Part shown: piece by piece, positions 17,457 through 26,518 of the stretch
Layout: each line of letters starts with the position of its first letter
Position numbering within the stretch: the stretch's first letter is position 1
Source: Croceicoccus pelagius
GTDB lineage: Bacteria; Pseudomonadota; Alphaproteobacteria; Sphingomonadales; Sphingomonadaceae
Direction of reading: 5' to 3'
Length of the DNA stretch: 64,000 nt
Assembly: GCF_001661915.1 (NCBI RefSeq)
Contig: NZ_LYWY01000039.1
Location: 372,001-436,000 of the forward strand
Notes under the pieces: generated by a model
The model's database searches: none
What the model saw: only the letters and a program-made list of their open reading frames with translations
What the model was told of the DNA's origin: nothing
Translations under genes and position numbers: made by a program

Positions 17457-17557
17457 GTCATGGAAATGAATTCCATGACGTTGAACGAGCCTTACAGCCC
17501 GCCGGCCGGCCTGGTGTCAGGACGGCACAAGCGAACTTGTGCCGCCGACACGTCGGC
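17457..17557 (-). other. Structured rpsA 3' region with three short hairpins
   Basis: Between the rpsA stop and its terminator are three perfect inverted repeats: GCCGAC/GTCGGC at 17544-17557, CGGCACAAG/CTTGTGCCG at 17523-17544 with tetraloop CGAA, and GTCATGGAA/TTCCATGAC at 17457-17479. They cover most of the 120-nt 3' region. No open frame is convincing here. Confidence 0.6.
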
Positions 17558-19264
17558 TCAGTTCTTACCCTTGAGGGCTTCGCCGAGGATGTCGCCGAGC
17601 GAAGCGCCCGAGTCCGACGAACCGTACTGTTCGACAGCCTGCTTCTCTTCGGCGATCTGACGCGCCTTGATCGAGAAGTTGGGCTTCTTGGTGCGGTCGA
17701 AACCGGTGACCATGGCGTCGACCTTCTGGCCAGTCTGGAAGCGGTCGGGACGCTGTTCGTCACGATCGCGGCCAAGGTCCGAACGCTTGATGAAGCCGGT
17801 AGCGCCATCGTCGCCCACCTGGACTTCGAGACCGCCATCGCGGACTTCGAGAACGGTGACGGTGACGACTTCGCCGCGACGCAGGCCCGTGCCGCCCGGA
17901 GCCGCGCCGACTGCCGGTGCGCCCTTTTCGAGCTGCTTCATGCCGAGGCTGATGCGTTCCTTCTCGACGTCGACGTCGAGAACGACGGCTTCGACTTCTT
18001 CACCCTTGCGGTGCAGCGCAAGCGCGTCTTCGCCCGAGATGCCCCATGCGATGTCCGACATGTGAACCATGCCGTCGACGTCGCCCGGAAGGCCGATGAA
18101 CAGGCCGAATTCGGTCGCGTTCTTGACTTCGCCGGTGACGGTCGAGCCGACGGGGTGCTTCTCTGCGAAGTCGTCCCACGGGTTCGACTGGGCCTGCTTG
18201 AGGCCGAGCGAGATGCGGCGCTTGTCGGCGTCGACTTCGAGGACCATGACTTCGACTTCCTGCGAGGTCGAAACGATCTTGCCCGGGTGGACATTCTTCT
18301 TGGTCCAGCTCATTTCCGAAACGTGGACGAGGCCTTCGATGCCCGCTTCCAGTTCGACGAATGCGCCGTATTCGGTGATGTTGGTGACGGTGCCCGTCAG
18401 CTTTGCGCCGACCGGGTACTTCACGCCGACGCCATCCCACGGATCGCTTTCAAGCTGCTTCATGCCCAGCGAAATGCGCTGCGTGTCCGAGTTGATGCGG
18501 ACGATCTGGACCGTGACGGTGTCGCCGATGTTCACCACCTCGTTCGGGTGGTTGACGCGCTTGTAGCTCATGTCGGTGACGTGGAGCAGGCCGTCGATGC
18601 CGCCGAGGTCGACGAACGCACCGTAGTCGGTGATGTTCTTCACGACGCCGTCGATGACCTGGCCTTCTTCCAGATTGCCGATGAGTTCGCTGCGCTGTTC
18701 GGCGCGCGTTTCTTCAAGGACGGCGCGACGCGAAACGACGATGTTGCCGCGGCGACGGTCCATCTTGAGGATCTGGAACGGCTGCGGAATGCCCATCAGG
18801 GGGGCAATGTCGCGGACAGGACGGATATCGACCTGCGAGCCGGGCAGGAAGGCCACGGCACCGTCGAGGTCGACGGTGAAGCCGCCCTTCACGCGGCCGA
18901 AGATCTGGCCTTCGACGCGCTTTCCTTCGCCGAACTCGCTTTCGAGGCGGTCCCAGGCCGCTTCGCGGCGGGCGCGGTCGCGCGACAGCATTGCTTCGCC
19001 GTCGGCGTTCTCGACGCGGTCGACATAGACTTCGACTTCGTCGCCGACCTTCAGGCCGTGTTCTTCACCCTGGCGGGCGAATTCGGCGAGGCGGACGCGG
19101 CCTTCGCTCTTCAGACCGACGTCGATGACGGCCTTGTCGTTTTCAATTGCGGTGACGGTGCCCTTGACGACGCGGCCTTCGAAGCCGCCATCGGCCTCGT
19201 TACCAAGCATGTCGTCGAGCATTTTCGCGAAATCATCGCGAGTCGGGTTTGCCGAAGTGGCCAT
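17558..19264 (-). CDS. rpsA: 30S ribosomal protein S1
   Basis: A 568-residue protein with six S1 RNA-binding repeats, recognisable by recurring blocks such as GAFVDLGGIDGLLH, GAFVELEAGIEGLVH and RISLGMKQLE. It binds mRNA leaders and feeds them to the 30S subunit. The start is ATG 19264 (MATSANPTRDDF), the usual N-terminus; the upstream extension is rejected. It lies downstream of cmk and aroA in the same direction, the classical order, though a plus-strand gene (19530-20048) lies between cmk and rpsA. A short GGCGG/CCGCC hairpin lies in its 5' leader at 19301-19315. Confidence 0.97.
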   Translation of the reverse strand: MATSANPTRDDFAKMLDDMLGNEADGGFEGRVVKGTVTAIENDKAVIDVGLKSEGRVRLAEFARQGEEHGLKVGDEVEVYVDRVENADGEAMLSRDRARREAAWDRLESEFGEGKRVEGQIFGRVKGGFTVDLDGAVAFLPGSQVDIRPVRDIAPLMGIPQPFQILKMDRRRGNIVVSRRAVLEETRAEQRSELIGNLEEGQVIDGVVKNITDYGAFVDLGGIDGLLHVTDMSYKRVNHPNEVVNIGDTVTVQIVRINSDTQRISLGMKQLESDPWDGVGVKYPVGAKLTGTVTNITEYGAFVELEAGIEGLVHVSEMSWTKKNVHPGKIVSTSQEVEVMVLEVDADKRRISLGLKQAQSNPWDDFAEKHPVGSTVTGEVKNATEFGLFIGLPGDVDGMVHMSDIAWGISGEDALALHRKGEEVEAVVLDVDVEKERISLGMKQLEKGAPAVGAAPGGTGLRRGEVVTVTVLEVRDGGLEVQVGDDGATGFIKRSDLGRDRDEQRPDRFQTGQKVDAMVTGFDRTKKPNFSIKARQIAEEKQAVEQYGSSDSGASLGDILGEALKGKN

Positions 19265-19529
19265 TGTTTGAGGTATTCCCGTATGTCGATTTTCCGGCCA
19301 GGCGGTTTTTCCGCCGGTCTTTCCTCCGCCATCAGCACCATTGCCTTGGCGGGCCAAAAGGGCCGAACTGCCGCGGGCGCCGAATGCGGTCCACGGCATC
19401 CGTCAAGCCACAAGGGCTCTCGGGACCGCGCGCCGTTACGCCCATCGGGCGCAGAAGGCAAGGTAAAAGGCGGTTTTACGCTCTTTGGCGCAAGGTCCAT
19501 CCGCGCTATCGCAAGGGCGGGAGAAAGAG

Positions 19530-20048
19530 ATGTCAGACAGGCTCGTTCGCCACCTTGCCAACTATGCCGCCTATCATCGCGATCGGCGCAATGTCGCGAC
19601 GCACGTGATCGGCATTCCTATGATCGTACTGGGGCTTGCGATTTTGTTGTCGTGTCCGGTCTGGATGGCGGGCGAGTTGCCGCTGTCACCTGCCGTCGGG
19701 GTGCTTGGGATGAGCGCGGTCTTTTACCTGCGGCTCGACCGGCAGTTGGGGGTGGGCATGATCGCGATCCTGTTCGGCGTGGCCGTGGCGGGAGCGGCAG
19801 TAGCCGCGCTCGATTTCGGGGCCTGGCTCTGGACCGGGGTGGGGTTCTTCGTCGTGGGCTGGATATTCCAAGGCGTCGGGCACTTGTGGGAAGGCCGCAA
19901 GCCTGCCTTCTTCGAAGACATCGTGGGCTTGCTTATCGGGCCGATCTACCTGCTTGCCGAGCTGGTCTTCGCGCTCGGTCTGCGGCGCGATTTGCATGGG
20001 CTGGTGCAGGGCGAAATTTCCCGCATCACGGCGATGCAGGCCACCTGA
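19530..20048 (+). CDS. Mpo1-like (DUF962) membrane protein
   Basis: A 172-residue protein with four hydrophobic segments and the family features NYAAYHRDRRNVATHVIGIP near the N-terminus and GWIFQGVGHLWEGRKPA in the middle, where conserved His residues would bind iron. Yeast Mpo1 is an Fe(II) dioxygenase in fatty-acid alpha-oxidation; the bacterial role is not established. The start is ATG 19530 behind GGGAGAAAGAG. It interrupts the cmk-rpsA pair on the opposite strand and is divergent from rpsA across 265 bp. Confidence 0.82.
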   Translation: MSDRLVRHLANYAAYHRDRRNVATHVIGIPMIVLGLAILLSCPVWMAGELPLSPAVGVLGMSAVFYLRLDRQLGVGMIAILFGVAVAGAAVAALDFGAWLWTGVGFFVVGWIFQGVGHLWEGRKPAFFEDIVGLLIGPIYLLAELVFALGLRRDLHGLVQGEISRITAMQAT

Positions 20049-20052
20049 ACCC

Positions 20053-20682
20053 TCAGCCTTTAGCGGAGAGCGCTTCTTCGACGAGCCGGATAGATTCGGC
20101 GACCGAGGCGTTGGCGTCGAGGTCCGAATTGTCGAGCAGGATCGCGTCCACGGCCTCGACCAGCGGCGCTTCGGCGCGGTTGCGGTCCCGTTCGTCGCGG
20201 GCGGCGAGGTCGGCGCGGATATCCTCCAGCGTGACTTCGTGGCCGCGCGACAGGCTTTCGGCATAGCGGCGATCGGCGCGCGCGGCGACGCTCGCGGTCA
20301 CGAACAGCTTCACGTCCGCATCGGGCGCGATCACCGTGCCGATGTCGCGGCCATCGAGAACCGCGCCGCCCGGCTGCGCGGCAAAGGCGCGCTGTCGTTC
20401 CAGCAGGGCGGCACGAACCTCTTTGTGAACCGAAACCCGGCTGGCGAGCGCACCGCTGGTCTCGCTGCGCAGGTCGGGATCGTCCAGCAGGCTATCGGGG
20501 AAATCGACCGCACGGGCCGCATCCAGCGGATCGTCGGGATTGCCGCCGTTCAGCACCGTCTGCTTGCCCACTGCGCGGTAGAGCAGGCCGGTATCGAGAT
20601 GCGGCAAGCCGAAATGCGCGGCCAACGCCCTGGCGATCGTGCCCTTGCCCGACGCGGTGGGGCCGTCGACGGCGATGATCAT
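20053..20682 (-). CDS. cmk: Cytidylate kinase
   Basis: Phosphorylates CMP and dCMP with ATP. The 209-residue product has Walker A GPTASGKGT (residues 7-15), the CMP-binding HLDTGLLYRAV segment, the LDGRDIGT loop and a lid-like region RAESL/RDERDRNR. It overlaps the upstream small membrane protein by 4 bp (ATGA) and is convergent with the Mpo1-like gene, with a 4-bp gap. Confidence 0.96.
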   Translation of the reverse strand: MIIAVDGPTASGKGTIARALAAHFGLPHLDTGLLYRAVGKQTVLNGGNPDDPLDAARAVDFPDSLLDDPDLRSETSGALASRVSVHKEVRAALLERQRAFAAQPGGAVLDGRDIGTVIAPDADVKLFVTASVAARADRRYAESLSRGHEVTLEDIRADLAARDERDRNRAEAPLVEAVDAILLDNSDLDANASVAESIRLVEEALSAKG

Positions 20683-20933
20683 GCGGCTCTCCGCGCCTTA
20701 AGGGCCTTGGCGATGCCCCATATGGCAATCGCGGCCCAGAACCCTTCGAGCACCATCGAGGGCAGGTTGGGGTGGTAGTAGAGCGAAATCGCCAGCAGGA
20801 TCGCACCCGCAAGGTTCACGCCGTGCTGCACGAACGGGTTCGGATCTGCCTTTCCGGTCATGTAGGCATAAGCAAAGATGATGCACGCCATGCCGACGAA
20901 GCCGATCAGGGTCGGAATATCGAGAGCAGTCAT
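20679..20933 (-). CDS. Small membrane protein (CBU_0592-like)
   Basis: An 84-residue protein with three predicted transmembrane helices and the pattern GFVGMACIIFAYAYMTG ... NLAGAILLAISLYYHP, as in the CBU_0592 family. No function is known. It overlaps aroA upstream and cmk downstream, each by 4 bp (ATGA), so it is translated within the aroA-cmk operon. Confidence 0.75.
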   Translation of the reverse strand: MTALDIPTLIGFVGMACIIFAYAYMTGKADPNPFVQHGVNLAGAILLAISLYYHPNLPSMVLEGFWAAIAIWGIAKALKARRAA

Positions 20934-22267
20934 GCCGCCAAAGCCTGCGCCAGAAGCGCCTCGAACGTCGGGAAGCTGGTGGCGATGGGCGAGGTGTCGT
21001 CGATCTCAACCCCGTCACGGCTGGCAAGCCCTGCGACCGCCATGCTCATCGCGATGCGGTGGTCGAGATGCGTGGTCACGCGTTCGCCCGATGTGCCGCG
21101 CAGCGGTTCGCCGCCAGTCCCTTCGATGACGAGCCCGTCCTCGCGTTCCTCGATGTTCGCGCCGGCGAGCGTCAGCGCCTCGGCCATCGCGGCAAGGCGG
21201 TCGGATTCCTTGACGCGCAATTCGTCGAGGCCGGTCGTGACGGTGCGACCCCTGGCGAGCGAGGCGGCAACGAATAGCACGGGAAATTCGTCGATCATCG
21301 CCGGTGCGACTGCCGGATCGACCTCGATGCCGGACAGCTCGGAATGACGGACGCGCAGGTCTGCCACCGGCTCTCCGCCGACGTCGCGGCGGTCCAGTTC
21401 CTCGATCGAGCCGCCCATGGCGCGCAGCACGTCGAACAGCGCGGCGCGGGTGGGGTTGAGACCGACATTGGCGACGATAAGGTCAGATCCCGGCACGAGC
21501 AGCGCGGCGACCACGAAGAAGGCGGCGGACGACGGATCACCGGGCACGATTATGTCCTGCGGCTTGAGCTCTGCCTCGCCGCGGATGTCGATGATTCGTG
21601 TCCCATCGATTTCCTCGACCGACAGATCTGCGCCGAATCCGGTCAGCATCCGCTCGGTGTGATCTCGGGTGGCGACCGGTTCGATCACGCGGGTTACGCC
21701 CGGGGTATTGAGCCCTGCGATAAGCACCGCGCTTTTCACCTGCGCGCTCGCAACGGGCAGGCGGTACTCGATTGGCACCGCAGGGTGCGCGCCGCGCATG
21801 GTGAGCGGCAGGCGGCCGCCGGGGCTGGATGTGAAATCGGCACCCATCAGCGACAGCGGTTCTGTCACGCGGCCCATCGGACGCTTCGACAGGCTGGCAT
21901 CGCCGGTGAAAGTCGCGGTCACGCCGTGGCTGGCGACCAGACCCATCAAAAGCCGCGTGGAAGTGCCGGAATTGCCCATTTCGAGCGCGGTTTCGGGCTG
22001 AAGCAGTCCGCCCACGCCAACGCCGTCGATGATCCATGTTCCGTCATCGCTGCGCACGATCGCCGCGCCCATGGCGCGCAAGGCAGCGGCGGTGGCCATC
22101 ACGTCCTCGCCTTCCAGAAGGCCCTTCGCCGTGGTGCGGCCGACCGCCAGGGCGCCGAACATCAGCGAGCGGTGGCTGATCGACTTGTCGCCCGGAACGG
22201 CGATGCGTCCCGTCAGCGGCGCGCCGGGCTGGAAACGGCGCGGGGTAGGGGTATTTGCGTGGCTCAT
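20930..22267 (-). CDS. aroA: EPSP synthase, class II (3-phosphoshikimate 1-carboxyvinyltransferase)
   Basis: Transfers the enolpyruvyl group of PEP to shikimate-3-phosphate in aromatic amino acid synthesis. The 445-residue product has class II signatures like those of the CP4 enzyme: VPGDKSISHR, GDASLSKRPMGRV, SAQVKSAVLIAGL and DEFPVLFVAA. At the PEP-site loop the sequence is GNSGTSTR, with Gly101 where CP4 has Ala100, so the naturally glyphosate-insensitive state is not predicted. It heads the aroA-small protein-cmk unit and is divergent from the TIGR02300 gene. Confidence 0.96.
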   Translation of the reverse strand: MSHANTPTPRRFQPGAPLTGRIAVPGDKSISHRSLMFGALAVGRTTAKGLLEGEDVMATAAALRAMGAAIVRSDDGTWIIDGVGVGGLLQPETALEMGNSGTSTRLLMGLVASHGVTATFTGDASLSKRPMGRVTEPLSLMGADFTSSPGGRLPLTMRGAHPAVPIEYRLPVASAQVKSAVLIAGLNTPGVTRVIEPVATRDHTERMLTGFGADLSVEEIDGTRIIDIRGEAELKPQDIIVPGDPSSAAFFVVAALLVPGSDLIVANVGLNPTRAALFDVLRAMGGSIEELDRRDVGGEPVADLRVRHSELSGIEVDPAVAPAMIDEFPVLFVAASLARGRTVTTGLDELRVKESDRLAAMAEALTLAGANIEEREDGLVIEGTGGEPLRGTSGERVTTHLDHRIAMSMAVAGLASRDGVEIDDTSPIATSFPTFEALLAQALAA

Positions 22268-22301
22268 GGCTGTCCGTCGGTCGCGGGTATGGCGGCGGCT
22301 T

Positions 22302-22320
22302 TTGACAGGGGCGCGCCCCT
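22302..22320. promoter_or_regulatory. TTGACA element abutting a 14-bp palindrome between aroA and the TIGR02300 gene
   Basis: TTGACA at 22302-22307 runs straight into the palindrome AGGGGCGCGCCCCT (22307-22320). It lies in the 175-bp divergent gap. A canonical -10 at 16-18 bp spacing is not evident, so its use as a promoter is not proven. Confidence 0.4.
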
Positions 22321-22442
22321 ATGGCAAGGCGCGCGCTTCCCGGCGGGGACAGGGCGCTTGAAGCCCCGGCTCTGCCTGCCCAGATTATTGCAGCAATCAA
22401 GGCGCCGCCGAAGCGGGGGCGCGGTTTCGAACGAGGATATTC

Positions 22443-22754
22443 ATGGTCAAGCCCGAATGGGGTGCGAAGCACACCTGCCCGAAGTGCGGCACCCGCTTCT
22501 ACGATCTCGGCAAGGACGATCCGGTTACCTGCATCGAATGCGGTAACGAATGGACGCCCGAACCCGTGCTGAAGTCGAAGCAGCCGATTCCCTATGAAGA
22601 GCAGAAGGACGAATCGAAGCAGAACGACGACGATCTGGCGGATGACGATCTCGACATCGACGAGGACGACGATTCGCCGGACAACGACGTCGATCTTGGC
22701 GGCGACGACGATCTCGGCGTTGCCAAGACCAAGGACGACGACGACGAAACGTGA
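22443..22754 (+). CDS. TIGR02300 family acidic zinc-ribbon protein
   Basis: A 103-residue protein: a zinc-ribbon-like N-terminus with two CxxC pairs (CPKCGTRFY and CIECGNEW), then a long Asp-rich tail. This is the TIGR02300 family, confined largely to alphaproteobacteria and of unknown function. The acidic tail (about residues 60-103) suggests interaction with a basic partner. It is followed by a strong terminator, so it is probably monocistronic. Confidence 0.92.
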   Translation: MVKPEWGAKHTCPKCGTRFYDLGKDDPVTCIECGNEWTPEPVLKSKQPIPYEEQKDESKQNDDDLADDDLDIDEDDDSPDNDVDLGGDDDLGVAKTKDDDDET

Positions 22755-22760
22755 TGGACT

Positions 22761-22805
22761 GGCGCGCGCTCGGGCCAGTTGTACCCGAGCGCGCGCCCGC
22801 TTTTT
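22761..22805 (+). terminator. Terminator of the TIGR02300 gene
   Basis: A perfect 14-bp stem, GGCGCGCGCTCGGG with CCCGAGCGCGCGCC, around the loop CCAGTTGTA, followed by CGCTTTTT. Confidence 0.92.
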
Positions 22806-22919
22806 CCGGCAGGACGAATTTTCCTCTTGCCAGCGAAAAAGGCTCTCCCTAAAGAGCCGCTTCCCGACGCGGTCGGGACCGCGATGCCTCCCAGGGCATT
22901 CGCAAAACGATGGAAAATT

Positions 22920-22995
<76 letters not shown>

Positions 22996-23059
22996 TCGAC
23001 CTTCTTTTACGAAACAATTTGACCGCTCGTGCGCTGATGCTTCCGAAAGGAACATTTGC

Positions 23060-23893
23060 ATGGCCGCACGCGCGTATTGGCAGGGTCAGATCAGGCTGGC
23101 GCTCGTCTCGATTCCGGTGGAGGCCTATGCCGCCACGAAGTCGGGTGCGAAGATCAGCTTCAACCAGATTCACGAACCGTCGGGCAAGCGCATTGCCTAT
23201 GAAAAGGTAGTGCCCGGTATAGGCCCGGTGGACCGCGACGACATCATCAAGGGATACGAAATTTCCAAGGGCAACTATGTGTTGCTCGACGAGGATGAAA
23301 TCGAGGCGGTCAAGATCGAGAGCAAGAAGACGCTTGAGCTCGTCCAGTTCGTCGATTCGTGCGAGATCGACCCGCTCTATTTCGAAAAGCCATATTACGT
23401 CGCACCGGCCGACGACCTGGCCGAGGAAGCTTTCGTCGTCCTGCGCGAAGCGTTGCGCAAGGCGAAGAAGGTTGCACTCGGCCAGCTATCGGTTCGCGGG
23501 CGCGAAGTGCTGGTGGCGATCAAGCCCTGTGGCAAGGGGCTGCTGATGGAAACCCTGCGCTATGCCGACGAGGTCCGCGCAGGCCAGGCATTCTTTGCCG
23601 ACATCGAAGAGAGCAAGCCCAAAAAGGAACTGCTCGATCTTGCCACCACGCTGATCGAAAAGCGAAGCGCGCCATTCGACGCGAGCGAGTTTCACGACCG
23701 CTACGCCGATGCGCTGAAGAAGCTGATCGACAAGAAGGCGAAAGCGAAGTCGGGCAAGAAGATCATCGAGGACGTGGACGAGCCTTCGGGCAAGTCGGGC
23801 TCCAACGTGATCGACCTTATGGCAGCGCTCAAGCAGTCGGTGGGTGACGAGAAGCCTGCGAAGAAAACGACGAGCCGCCGCAAGAGTGCCTGA
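23060..23893 (+). CDS. ku: Ku protein (non-homologous end joining)
   Basis: Bacterial Ku homodimer subunit of 277 residues that rings broken DNA ends and recruits LigD. The core motifs are WQGQIRLALVSIPVEAY at the N-terminus, NQIHEPSGKRI, and a Lys-rich tail after residue 210 that would contact DNA and ligase. The start is ATG 23060 behind GAAAGGAAC; frames extending further upstream run through the tRNA and are not used. Its stop overlaps the ligD ATG (TGATG). Confidence 0.96.
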   Translation: MAARAYWQGQIRLALVSIPVEAYAATKSGAKISFNQIHEPSGKRIAYEKVVPGIGPVDRDDIIKGYEISKGNYVLLDEDEIEAVKIESKKTLELVQFVDSCEIDPLYFEKPYYVAPADDLAEEAFVVLREALRKAKKVALGQLSVRGREVLVAIKPCGKGLLMETLRYADEVRAGQAFFADIEESKPKKELLDLATTLIEKRSAPFDASEFHDRYADALKKLIDKKAKAKSGKKIIEDVDEPSGKSGSNVIDLMAALKQSVGDEKPAKKTTSRRKSA

Positions 23894-26427
23894 TGGCTGC
23901 GTCCGATCTCCTCAAGGACTACAACGCCAAGCGCAACTTCGCGAAGACCGCCGAGCCAAAGGGCGAGCGCGGGGCCAAGCCTGCCGATCCGGACAAGGGC
24001 GGCGCGCGCTTCATAGTGCAGAAGCATGATGCGACGCGGCTGCACTGGGACTTGCGGCTGGAGGCGGATGGGGTTCTGAAAAGCTGGGCTGTTACCAAAG
24101 GGCCGTCGCCCGATCCCGATATCAAGCGGCTGGCGGTTCGGACAGAAGATCATCCCATGTCCTATGCCGAGTTCGAGGGATTGATCCCCAAAGACGAATA
24201 TGGCGGCGGCACGGTGATGCTGTGGGACAAGGGCACTTGGCAGCCCATTGCGGGCAAGAGCTGGAAGGACATCGACAAGGGCCACTTGCACTTCAGCCTC
24301 GATGGTGAGCGCATGAAGGGCGAATGGTTGCTGATCCGCCTGAAACCGCGCCCCGGCGAAAAGCGCGAAAACTGGCTGCTGCGCAAGTTGCAGGACCAAT
24401 ATGCCGAGGACGGTGATCCTCTGATCGAGCGTGAACTGACAAGCGTGCTCACCGGCCGTTCGATGGCCGAGATTGCGGCTGACAAGGGCGGCGCCTATTC
24501 GCTGGAAGGCAAGAAGGGCGCAGACTTTGCCGCGCAGATGGCGAAGGCGGCCAGGCGCAACGAGAGCAAAGACAAGCGGCCAGCAAAGAAAAGCGCGCCC
24601 GCAAAGCCGCCCAAGTTCCGCAAGCCACAACTCGCAACGCTCGTCGATGCGGTGCCTTCGGGCAATGGCTGGATGCACGAGATCAAGTTCGACGGTTACC
24701 GAGCGATGGTCGGAGTTGCGGGCGAGAACGTCACGGTCTGGACCCGCAACGGCAAGGACTGGACCGACAAGTTCGGCCCACTGGTCGAAGCGATCGCCGC
24801 ACTGGACCTGCCACCGTGCCTGATCGACGGAGAGATTGTCGCGCACGGCAAGGACGGCAATCCCGATTTCTCCACTCTGCAGGCGCTGCTGAAACGCGGG
24901 CACGGATCGCAGGGGGAGGATGACGCGCTGGCCTTCCATGCCTTCGACCTCGTCGAACTCGACGGCGAGGACCTGACCCCGCGCACAAATATCGAGCGCA
25001 AGGAGCGGCTGGAGGCTCTGCTGTCCGATGCCGCCCTTCCGATCCATGTTGCCGACCATGTCATCGGGGCGGGCGAGAAGCTTTACGAGACGATGTGCGG
25101 GGCGGGACAGGAAGGGATCATTTCGAAGAAGATCGACGCGCCTTACCGTTCCTCGCGCACGAAGGCCTGGGTGAAAGTGAAGTGCACCCTCCGGCAGGAA
25201 TTCGTCATCATCGGCTGGAAAAAGTCGGGCGCCAAGGGGCGACCATTTGCGTCGCTGCTGCTGGCACAGCACGAGGGGAAGACGCTTGTCTACAAGGGCA
25301 ATGTCGGCACCGGGTTCACGATGGACGCGATGGACGATCTGGCCGCGAAGATGAAGCGGCTGGAGCGCAAGACCCCGCCTGCCGAAGTCGACAACGTCAG
25401 CGCGCGCGGCGTTACGTGGCTGACCCCGAAATTGGTGGCCGAGATCGCATTTGCCGAATTCACCGCTGGGGGCAACGTGCGCCATGCGAGCTACCTTGGG
25501 CTGCGCGGTGACAAAGCGGCGGAGGATATCGTGCCCGAACATGCGTCCAGCGCAATCGAAGCGGCCGACTCGGTTGAGATATCCAGCCGCGAGCGCGTCG
25601 TGTTTCCCGACACCGGCCAGACCAAGGGTGATCTTGCCGATTACTACGCAGCAATCGCGCCGTTGATGCTGCCTTTCACGGCGCAGCGGCCCGTCAGCTT
25701 GGTGCGCTGTCCGCAGGGGCGGGCGAAGAAATGCTTTTTCCAGAAGCATGACAGCGGATCTTTCGGCCCGTATGTCCACCACGTACCAATTACAGAGAAG
25801 AACGGCGGAGCCGAGGACTATCTATATGTCGAGGACGCCCCGGGTCTGCTCGCCTGCGTCCAGATGGGAACGATCGAGTTCCACGGCTGGTGCGCGCGGA
25901 CCGACGATGTCGAGGCGCCGGACAAGCTCGTCTTTGATCTCGACCCAGACGAAGGGCTGGATTTTGAGGACGTCAAGAAGGCGGCGAAGGACATTCACGA
26001 CCGGCTTGCCGATCTTGGCCTGACGAGTTTTGCCATGCTGTCGGGCGGGAAGGGCGTGCATGTCATCGTGCCACTGCGCACCGGCCATTCGTGGGAAGCG
26101 CACAAGGACTTTGCCCGCCGCTTTGCAGAAGCGCTTTCTCTGGCCGAACCCGATCGATTTACCGCGACGATGAGCAAGGCGAAGCGCAAGGGGAAGATCT
26201 TCATCGACTGGCTGCGGAACCAGCGCGGGTCTACCTCTGTCCTGCCCTGTTCCGCCCGTGCGCGCAGCGGCGCCCCGGTCGCGGTGCCGGTGTCCTGGCG
26301 CGAGCTGGAAGATATGACGCACGCGCAGCAGTTCTCGATCTCGGATGCGAAAAAGCTGATCGAGCGTTCCCGTCACAAGGCTCTGCAGGGCTGGGGCTTT
26401 GCCGAGCAGGCGCTGCCCGACGTCTGA
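23893..26427 (+). CDS. ligD: Multidomain DNA ligase D
   Basis: An 844-residue end-joining enzyme with three modules in the order phosphoesterase (about 40-190; HDATRLHWDLRLE, GGGTVMLWDKG), ATP-dependent ligase (about 245-530; nucleotidyl lysine Lys265 in IKFDGYRAM) and primase-polymerase (about 575-830; FDLDPDEGLDF). It trims, fills and seals double-strand breaks held by Ku. The 1-base overlap with ku implies translational coupling. Confidence 0.96.
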   Translation: MAASDLLKDYNAKRNFAKTAEPKGERGAKPADPDKGGARFIVQKHDATRLHWDLRLEADGVLKSWAVTKGPSPDPDIKRLAVRTEDHPMSYAEFEGLIPKDEYGGGTVMLWDKGTWQPIAGKSWKDIDKGHLHFSLDGERMKGEWLLIRLKPRPGEKRENWLLRKLQDQYAEDGDPLIERELTSVLTGRSMAEIAADKGGAYSLEGKKGADFAAQMAKAARRNESKDKRPAKKSAPAKPPKFRKPQLATLVDAVPSGNGWMHEIKFDGYRAMVGVAGENVTVWTRNGKDWTDKFGPLVEAIAALDLPPCLIDGEIVAHGKDGNPDFSTLQALLKRGHGSQGEDDALAFHAFDLVELDGEDLTPRTNIERKERLEALLSDAALPIHVADHVIGAGEKLYETMCGAGQEGIISKKIDAPYRSSRTKAWVKVKCTLRQEFVIIGWKKSGAKGRPFASLLLAQHEGKTLVYKGNVGTGFTMDAMDDLAAKMKRLERKTPPAEVDNVSARGVTWLTPKLVAEIAFAEFTAGGNVRHASYLGLRGDKAAEDIVPEHASSAIEAADSVEISSRERVVFPDTGQTKGDLADYYAAIAPLMLPFTAQRPVSLVRCPQGRAKKCFFQKHDSGSFGPYVHHVPITEKNGGAEDYLYVEDAPGLLACVQMGTIEFHGWCARTDDVEAPDKLVFDLDPDEGLDFEDVKKAAKDIHDRLADLGLTSFAMLSGGKGVHVIVPLRTGHSWEAHKDFARRFAEALSLAEPDRFTATMSKAKRKGKIFIDWLRNQRGSTSVLPCSARARSGAPVAVPVSWRELEDMTHAQQFSISDAKKLIERSRHKALQGWGFAEQALPDV

Positions 26428-26518
26428 CGTGCACAGGTTTGCCGCCCCTTACGGTTGCACCCCGCCGTCTGCCGCCTAGAAGGCACTTTACGCGAAACTA
26501 CCCAAGGAGACCCCCGCG

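Noticed and set aside
17339-20266. Very long plus-strand open frame opposite rpsA
   Set aside because: It is antisense to the six S1 repeats and to rpsA; its length comes from GC-rich codon bias and it has no recognisable domain.
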